Shown here piece by piece: positions 58,861-64,000 of a DNA stretch of 64,000 bases. The notes under the pieces are model-generated. The model ran no database searches. It was not told the origin of the DNA and saw nothing but the letters and a program-made list of their open reading frames with translations. The stretch is taken from assembly GCA_016713665.1 (NCBI GenBank), contig JADJOR010000001.1:682001-746000 (forward strand). Reading direction: 5' to 3'. A program made the position numbers and the translations under genes. This DNA is from Deltaproteobacteria bacterium (GTDB lineage: Bacteria > Myxococcota_A > UBA9160 > UBA4427). Numbering within the stretch: the first letter of the stretch is position 1; each line of letters begins with the position of its first letter.

Positions 58861-59262
58861 TCAATCCGTCTCGATGGGAAGCGTCCGACGCGAAGGCCCT
58901 CGCTTCGGGATCCGCACCTCGAGGAATCCGTCCTCGAGCCGCGCCCGGACCGCGTCGGCATCGAACGAAGTCTGGACCAGGATCTCCCGCTCGAAGGGAC
59001 CGAACGAGATCTCCATCTGCTGCAGGCGGTCGATCGCCCCGGTCGGCGGCGCGCGGCGGACGCCGCGCAGCCGCACCACGGAGCCGGTCACGTTGACCCG
59101 GAGATCCTGGCCGCGCACCCCCGCCACCTCGAAGCGCACGACGACCTCGTCCTGCGTCTCGAAGACGTCGGCCGCCGGCTGCCAGCGATCCCCGCTGCGC
59201 AGCCGATCCGAGAACTCGCCGTAGAGCTCGACGAGCGGACGCGGTCGGTTCTTCTCCGAAAT
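58861..59262 (-). CDS. Hsp20-family small heat-shock protein with apparent ATT start
   Basis: 133 residues. The alpha-crystallin domain is complete: RWQPAADVFETQDEVVVRFE, VAGVRGQDLRVNV, RLRGVRR, FEREILVQTSFD (usually FxRxxxLP) and ARLEDGFLEVRIPK. The only ATG/GTG/TTG in frame (GTG 59139) would remove the first strands. Immediately upstream the frame begins ATT-TCG-GAG at 59262, one base after the dnaK stop, and GGAG inside the last dnaK codons sits seven bases before it. ATT is therefore the best start. An ATP-independent holdase working with DnaK and Lon next door. Confidence 0.82.
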   Translation of the reverse strand: MSEKNRPRPLVELYGEFSDRLRSGDRWQPAADVFETQDEVVVRFEVAGVRGQDLRVNVTGSVVRLRGVRRAPPTGAIDRLQQMEISFGPFEREILVQTSFDADAVRARLEDGFLEVRIPKRGPSRRTLPIETD

Positions 59263-59263
59263 C

Positions 59264-61177
59264 CTAGTTCTCCTGCGTGAACTCGGCGTCGATCACGTCG
59301 TCGCCGTCCTTCTTCCCGCCTGCACCGCCGGTCGCCCCCGCCGCCCCGCCCGCATCGCCACCGGCCGCGCCGGCGTCCTTGTAGAGCTTCTCCGCGAGCT
59401 TGTGCATCTGGGCCTCGACCCGCTGGCGCGCCGCATCGAGCTTCGCGACGTCACCCGACTCGAGCTCGGCCCGCGCCTCGGTCAGGGCGGACGATACGGC
59501 CTGCTTGTCCGCTTCGTCGAGCTTGGCCTCGTTTTCCTTGATCGTCTTCTCCGCCTGATAGATCAGGCTGTCGAGCTGGTTCTTCTTCTCGATCAGCTCG
59601 CGGCGTTCCGCATCGGCGCTGGCGTTGGCCTCGGCCTCCTTGACCATGCGATCGATCTCGGAGGAGTTGAGCCCGCCCGAGCCCTCGATCCGGATCGTCT
59701 GGACCTTGCCCGACGCCTTGTCCTTGGCACCGACCGACAGGATGCCGTTGGCATCGATGTCGAAGGTCACCTCGATCTGCGGGATGCCCCGCGGCGAGGG
59801 CGGAATGCCGTCGAGGATGAAGCGTCCGATCTCGCGGTTGTCCGCCGCCATGTCGCGCTCGCCCTGGAGCACGCGGATCTCGACCTGGGGCTGGTTGTCG
59901 GCCGCCGTCGAGAAGGTCTGCTGGGCCTTCGTCGGAACGGTCGTGTTGCGCTCGATCAGCTTCGTCATGACGCCGCCGAGGGTCTCGATGCCGAGGGAGA
60001 GCGGCGTCACGTCGAGCAGCAGCACGTCCTTGACGTCGCCGGCGAGCACGCCGCCCTGGATCGCCGCGCCGACCGCCACGACCTCGTCGGGATTCACGGT
60101 CTGGTTCGGATCCTTGCCGAAGAGCGCCTTGACCTTCGCCTGCACCAGGGGCACACGGGTCGTGCCGCCGACGAGCACGATCTCGTCGATCTGCCCGGGC
60201 TTGAGGCCCGCGTCGGCGAGCGCCTTGCGGCAGGGCTCGAGGCTGCGGTCGACGAGGTCGTCGATCAGCTGCTCGAACTTGGCGCGGGTCAGCTTCAGCG
60301 TGAGGTGCTTCGGGCCGGTCTGGTCCGCGGTGATGTAGGGGAGATTGATGTCCGTCGACTGCGCCGAGGACAGCTCGATCTTCGCCTTCTCGGCCGCCTC
60401 GCGCAGGCGCTGGGTCGCCATCGGATCCTTGCGCAGGTCGATGCCCTGGTCCTTCTTGAACTCGTCGACCAGATAGTCGATCAGGCGCTGGTCGAGGTTG
60501 TCGCCGCCGAGATGGGTGTCGCCGTTGGTCGCCTTGACCTCGACGACGTTGTCGCCGACCTCGAGGATCGAGATGTCGAAGGTGCCACCGCCGAAGTCGT
60601 AGACGGCGATCTTCTCGTCGCCCTTCTTGTCGAGGCCGTAGGCCAGCGCCGCCGCGGTCGGCTCGTTGATGATGCGCTTGACCTCGAGGCCCGCGATCTT
60701 GCCCGCGTCCTTGGTCGCCTGGCGCTGCGCGTCGTTGAAGTAGGCCGGGACCGTGATGACGGCGCCGGTCACCGGCTGGCCCAGGTAGGCCTCAGCGGCG
60801 GCCTTCAGCTTGGCGAGGATCATGGCCGAGATCTCGGGCGGGGTCAGCGTCTGATCGCCGACCTGCACGGCGGCGCTCCCGTCCTTGCCCTCGACGACCG
60901 GGTACGGGACGAGACTGATCTCCTCCGGAACCTCGGAGCGACGGCGGCCCATGAAGCGCTTGATCGAGTAGACCGTGCGGGTGGGATTCGTCACGGCCTG
61001 GCGCTTGGCGATCGCGCCGACCAGCCGCTCGCCGTCGTTCGTGAAGGCGACGACCGAGGGCGTCGTCCGGCCGCCCTCTTCGTTCGCGATCACCGTCGGC
61101 TGCCCGCCCTCCATCACGGCGACCACCGAGTTCGTGGTGCCCAGGTCGATGCCGATGATCTTGCCCGTCGTTGCCAT
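59264..61177 (-). CDS. dnaK: Molecular chaperone DnaK (Hsp70)
   Basis: 637 residues. Hsp70 signatures: IIGIDLGTTNSVVAVMEGG, IAVYDFGGGTFDISIL, IVLVGGTTRVPLVQAKV; the interdomain linker region DVLLLDVTPLSLGIET and a Gly-rich tail ending DDVIDAEF are normal. ATG 61177 has AGGCGGA upstream. ATP-dependent refolding and anti-aggregation chaperone. grpE and dnaJ are not adjacent. Forms a tight unit with hsp20 and lon, and an OmpA lipoprotein follows. Confidence 0.97.
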   Translation of the reverse strand: MATTGKIIGIDLGTTNSVVAVMEGGQPTVIANEEGGRTTPSVVAFTNDGERLVGAIAKRQAVTNPTRTVYSIKRFMGRRRSEVPEEISLVPYPVVEGKDGSAAVQVGDQTLTPPEISAMILAKLKAAAEAYLGQPVTGAVITVPAYFNDAQRQATKDAGKIAGLEVKRIINEPTAAALAYGLDKKGDEKIAVYDFGGGTFDISILEVGDNVVEVKATNGDTHLGGDNLDQRLIDYLVDEFKKDQGIDLRKDPMATQRLREAAEKAKIELSSAQSTDINLPYITADQTGPKHLTLKLTRAKFEQLIDDLVDRSLEPCRKALADAGLKPGQIDEIVLVGGTTRVPLVQAKVKALFGKDPNQTVNPDEVVAVGAAIQGGVLAGDVKDVLLLDVTPLSLGIETLGGVMTKLIERNTTVPTKAQQTFSTAADNQPQVEIRVLQGERDMAADNREIGRFILDGIPPSPRGIPQIEVTFDIDANGILSVGAKDKASGKVQTIRIEGSGGLNSSEIDRMVKEAEANASADAERRELIEKKNQLDSLIYQAEKTIKENEAKLDEADKQAVSSALTEARAELESGDVAKLDAARQRVEAQMHKLAEKLYKDAGAAGGDAGGAAGATGGAGGKKDGDDVIDAEFTQEN

Positions 61178-61279
61178 GGATGTCCGCCTCTCGTCTGGAC
61201 CGGACCGGCCGGTCGTCTGGACCGGCCCCCTCGGCTTCATTGCCGCCCCGGCCGGAAATTCGCGGCGGAACCTGGGCCC

Positions 61280-61296
61280 GACACCCCGGGTGTCAA
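61280..61296 (-). promoter_or_regulatory. Palindrome and -35 candidate upstream of dnaK
   Basis: GACACCCCGGGTGTC (61280-61294) is a perfect palindrome about a central base. On the minus strand it overlaps a consensus TTGACA (61296-61291) 115 bases before the dnaK start; the -10 at 17 bases (AGGTTC) is poor. It is not a CIRCE element. The rest of 61178-61534 holds no gene. Confidence 0.35.
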
Positions 61297-61534
61297 TCGA
61301 GGCCGATCAATTTGTTGTGACGACGTGCACCGCTCGAAACGTCGCCGCCGACCGACGTAGGAAGGGCGAGTCGACTCGTCCCTCAGTCCCCCGTCGGTTG
61401 TGCACCGTCCGCTCGCCCGGACGCGGAACCCGGGTCGCCGGGTGGGGTCTGCTGGGGGTGGTTCACAGCCCTTCGCGGGATCGGCGAATCGCGTGAAAGT
61501 GCTCCAGTAACCGCCTGAAATTCCGATGGTTTGG

Positions 61535-61566
61535 TTGGAGCAGGACCGGGGGCCCGGCTATATATT
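61535..61566 (+). promoter_or_regulatory. Candidate promoter of gspC-gspD
   Basis: TTGGAG (61535-61540), 18 bases, TATATATT (61559-61566), in a locally AT-rich island rare in this genome. Start point near 61570, about 78 bases before the gspC ATG. Confidence 0.45.
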
Positions 61567-61647
61567 GCCGGCGCCCGGACGCCGACCCCGGTCCACTGCG
61601 GCGGTGGCGGACATCCGGGAGCGGATCGCCCGAGGAGCAGGCAACGC

Positions 61648-62535
61648 ATGGGATCCTGGTTGATCATGGCCCTGAACGCTCTCCTGTTCACAGGCAGCTG
61701 CCTGGTCGTGGCCAACTTGATCACCCAGATCGGCGCCGAGACCCTCGAGCCGGTCCCGACCGACACCGCGGCGACGCGCGTCGAGACGACGGCCAACGCT
61801 GCGGCGGCTGCGCCCTCCGCGATCCTCGAGCGCAATCTCTTCGGCGCCCAGCTCGCCGGCGAGGCTCAGGCCGCGCTCAATCCGGAGGAGCTCGTCGCGG
61901 CGACGAAGCTCCCGCTGAAGCTCCTCGGGACCGCGGCCGCGAGCGACGAGCGCCGCTCGCGGGCCGCCATCCAGGACGAGAAGAATCAGAAGCATCTGGT
62001 GGTCGGTGTCGGCGACGAGCTCGCGGGGCATCCGCGGGTCACGGTGCGCACGATCGAGCGGACGCGGGTCATCCTCGACAACGCGGGCCGCGCCGAGGAG
62101 CTCGTGCTCCACGAAGGCCAGCTCGCGGCCGCGACGAAGCGGGGTCCGATGGTCCGGCGCGGCGCGCGCCGAGCGGTGGCCCCCGGCGACAACCAGGCGG
62201 CGCTGAACCAGCGGCTCCAGACCCTCAACGGCCCCGATGGCCAGGGCATCTCCCAGATCCTGTCCTCGGCCCGGATCGTGCCGCAATACAGCGAGGGCCA
62301 GATGATGGGCATGCTCGTCGACTCGATCAAGACGGACAGCATGTTCCAGAAGGTCGGCCTGCAGAACGGCGACGTGATCACCGAAGTGAACGGCATCATG
62401 ATCGATCGCCCCGAGGCGACCAGCGCGGTCTTCGACCAGTTCGCGACCGCCGAAACCATCGAGATCGCGGCCCTGCGTGGCGGGGCCTCCGTCCGACTCT
62501 CGGCCTCCGCCGCCGAATTGCTGGAGCAGCGTTAG
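61648..62535 (+). CDS. gspC: Type II secretion system protein GspC
   Basis: 295 residues. One N-terminal membrane helix (LIMALNALLFTGSCLVVANL, about 5-24), the periplasmic HR domain (LPLKLLGTAAASDERRSRAA then HLVVGVGDEL) that contacts GspD, and a C-terminal PDZ domain (FQKVGLQNGDVITEVNGIMI). ATG 61648 with GAGGAG ten bases upstream; the longer open frame has no conserved sequence. GspC connects the inner-membrane platform to the outer-membrane secretin. gspD starts one base after its stop. Confidence 0.93.
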   Translation: MGSWLIMALNALLFTGSCLVVANLITQIGAETLEPVPTDTAATRVETTANAAAAAPSAILERNLFGAQLAGEAQAALNPEELVAATKLPLKLLGTAAASDERRSRAAIQDEKNQKHLVVGVGDELAGHPRVTVRTIERTRVILDNAGRAEELVLHEGQLAAATKRGPMVRRGARRAVAPGDNQAALNQRLQTLNGPDGQGISQILSSARIVPQYSEGQMMGMLVDSIKTDSMFQKVGLQNGDVITEVNGIMIDRPEATSAVFDQFATAETIEIAALRGGASVRLSASAAELLEQR

Positions 62536-62536
62536 C

Positions 62537-64000
62537 GTGCGCCTACCGAACTTCCGTTCCCCGTCGCTGCTCGGCGCCCTCGTCGCCGTCCTCGCCCTCG
62601 CGGCGGCTTTCGCCCTGCTCGCGGGCAGCGCGCCCGCGGCGCGCGCCCAGTCGGGCAGCCAGGCGGGAGGCGAGAGCGAGCTCATCAATCTCGACTTCAA
62701 CGACGTCGAGCTGAACGTCGTGATCGACACGATCTCGCGCATGACCGGGTACAACTTCATCTACGACGATCGCGTGCGCGGCCGCGTGACGATCGTGTCG
62801 CCGACCGAGGTCACCGTCGACCAGGCCTTCGCGGTCTTCGAGTCGGTGCTCAAGGTGAAGGGCTTCTCGCTCGTGCTCGGGCCGGGCAATACCTACAAGG
62901 TCATCCCGATCCGCGACGTCAAGGAATCGAGCATCGACACGATCCAGGGCGCCGGCCGCTCGCCGAACCGGGATCGCTTCGTGACGCGGCTGATCCCGCT
63001 GCGCTTCATCGACGCCGAGGCGATCACGAACACGATCAAGCCCCTCGTCTCGAAGGACGCCCTGATCGTCGCCTACCAGCCCACGAATACCATCATCGTG
63101 ACGGACAGCGAGAGCAACATCCGCCGCCTGATGCAGATCCTCGACGCGATCGACGTCGAGAGCTTTCGCCAGGAGCTCGCGGTCATCAAGATCGAGCACG
63201 CCGACGCGGCGACCCTCGGCGACCAGCTCACCGAGATCTACGGCGGCAGCGTGACCGCCCAGGCCGGCGGCGCCAACGCGGGCCAGCGCCGGGCGCGGGC
63301 GCGCCAGGCCGCCGCCGCGGGCCAGGTCCAGAACGGCGTGATGGGGGCAACGGGGACCGGCGCGATCGGCCCCGAGATCTCGATCCTGCCGGACGAGCGG
63401 ACCAACTCCCTGCTCGTCATGGCGTCCCGGCAGCAGCTCGAGGACATCCGCGGCCTGATCGACAAGCTCGACGTCCCGGTCCGCGGCCAGGGCCGGATCC
63501 AGGTCTACTACCTGAAGTACGCCGACTCCGAGGAGCTCGCCGAGACCCTGAACTCCCTGCTCGGCAGCGGCGGAGGCGGAGGCGGCGGCGCGCGCTCGAG
63601 CCTGCCGGGGGCGGCCTCGAATGCAATGCAGAGCCTCCGCTCGACGGTGACCCCGCTCTCCGAAGGCGTCACGATCACCGCCGACCCCGCGACCAACTCG
63701 CTGGTCATCCAGGCGAGCAAGGAAGCCTACGAGACCCTCCATCAAGTCATCGATAAGCTCGACGTCTCGCGGCCGCAGGTCCTCGTCGAAGCGTTGATCG
63801 TCGAGGTCGACATCACCGACAAGCTCGATCTGGGATTCAGCGCCGCCTATCGCTTCGTGAATGGCGACATGGACATGCTGCTCGCGACGGGGGTGACCTC
63901 GGTCGTCCCCGGCGCAGGGCTCGTGTCGCAGATCGTGAAGGCCCGTCGTTCACGAATCCCGGCGACATCGACGACGTGACCAAGCCCGGCTCAGGACGAC
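62537..64000 (+). CDS. gspD: Type II secretion secretin GspD, cut by window edge and frameshifted
   Basis: Signal peptide LLGALVAVLALAAAFALLAG, cleavage near ARA-Q. N0 domain (LINLDFNDVELNVVIDTISR), N1-N3 domains (FVTRLIPLRFIDAEAITNTI, LAVIKIEHADAATLGDQL, IQVYYLKYADSEELAETL) with Gly/Ala-rich inserts, then the start of the secretin core (VLVEALIVEVDI). GTG 62537 begins the signal peptide. In the given frame a stop occurs at 63977; shifting by one base near 63940 gives PSFTNPGDIDDVTKPG and stays open to the window end, so the gene continues beyond 64000. Outer-membrane channel for folded exoproteins. Confidence 0.9.

Overview
The window is about 70% GC, gene-dense and almost entirely chromosomal core plus regulatory genes. 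No phage, insertion sequence, CRISPR array or replication origin was seen. The gene content points to an uncultured bacterium of the former Deltaproteobacteria, most likely Myxococcota-like: an MglA-family GTPase, a FliA-type sigma factor behind a sigma-54 promoter, two Lon proteases, type II secretion genes, many long sensory proteins and a PilZ protein. This placement is inference from content and base composition only.

Layout. 1-2875: a glycosyltransferase - methyltransferase - glycosyltransferase operon, cut at the left edge. 2872-8658: a methyltransferase and hybrid histidine kinase on the minus strand, diverging from an NtrC-type activator. The activator is followed by a repeat-rich regulatory region and a FliA-family sigma gene. 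8685-18915: a PP2C phosphatase, a long response regulator, then cofactor genes (nadC, birA, coaX) running directly into a repeat protein, an MglA-like GTPase and a GAF/degenerate-GGDEF protein. 18944-22602 (minus): ATP sulfurylase, a beta-propeller lipoprotein, a JAMM metallopeptidase and an Rrf2 regulator, with a suspicious poly-G patch in the middle. 22713-27031: ABC-F ATPase and an RNase R-like enzyme, convergent. 27103-33161: tRNA-Leu(CAG), a crotonase, Lon, and two surface-sugar genes. 33206-41791 (minus): undecaprenyl-phosphate sugar transferase, a membrane glycosyltransferase, a GT81-like synthase, PilZ, a Y-family polymerase homologue without its catalytic acids, and a penicillin-acylase-family protein without its nucleophile. 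41985-44768: pgk-tpiA-secG and tRNA-Leu(GAG). 44935-48305 (minus): a di-haem cytochrome c and an unusual oxoamine synthase/GNAT fusion. 48521-50557: a GAF histidine kinase. 50554-61177 (minus): wax-ester-synthase-like acyltransferase, alpha/beta hydrolase, flavin reductase, UbiB-like kinase, OmpA lipoprotein, then lon-hsp20-dnaK. 61648-64000: gspC and gspD.

How the parts fit. The most coherent regulatory unit is 3693-8658: kinase, sigma-54 activator, a cluster of heptamer sites, a sigma-54 promoter, then a FliA-like sigma gene. The most unusual enzyme is the oxoamine synthase/GNAT fusion at 45875-48305, which could join the first condensation and the N-acylation of a sphingolipid-like pathway. 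The repeat protein / MglA-like GTPase / sensor trio at 14464-18915 looks like a cell-polarity or surface-behaviour module.

Caution on sequence quality. At least six otherwise well-conserved genes carry a single apparent frameshift (kinase 3693-5814, Y-family polymerase, pgk, secG, oxoamine synthase fusion, gspD), one kinase has an in-frame stop near its end, and there is a poly-G patch. Several of these sit in G/C runs. Uncorrected assembly or base-calling indels explain the pattern better than many independent gene losses, so disrupted genes are annotated here across the break.
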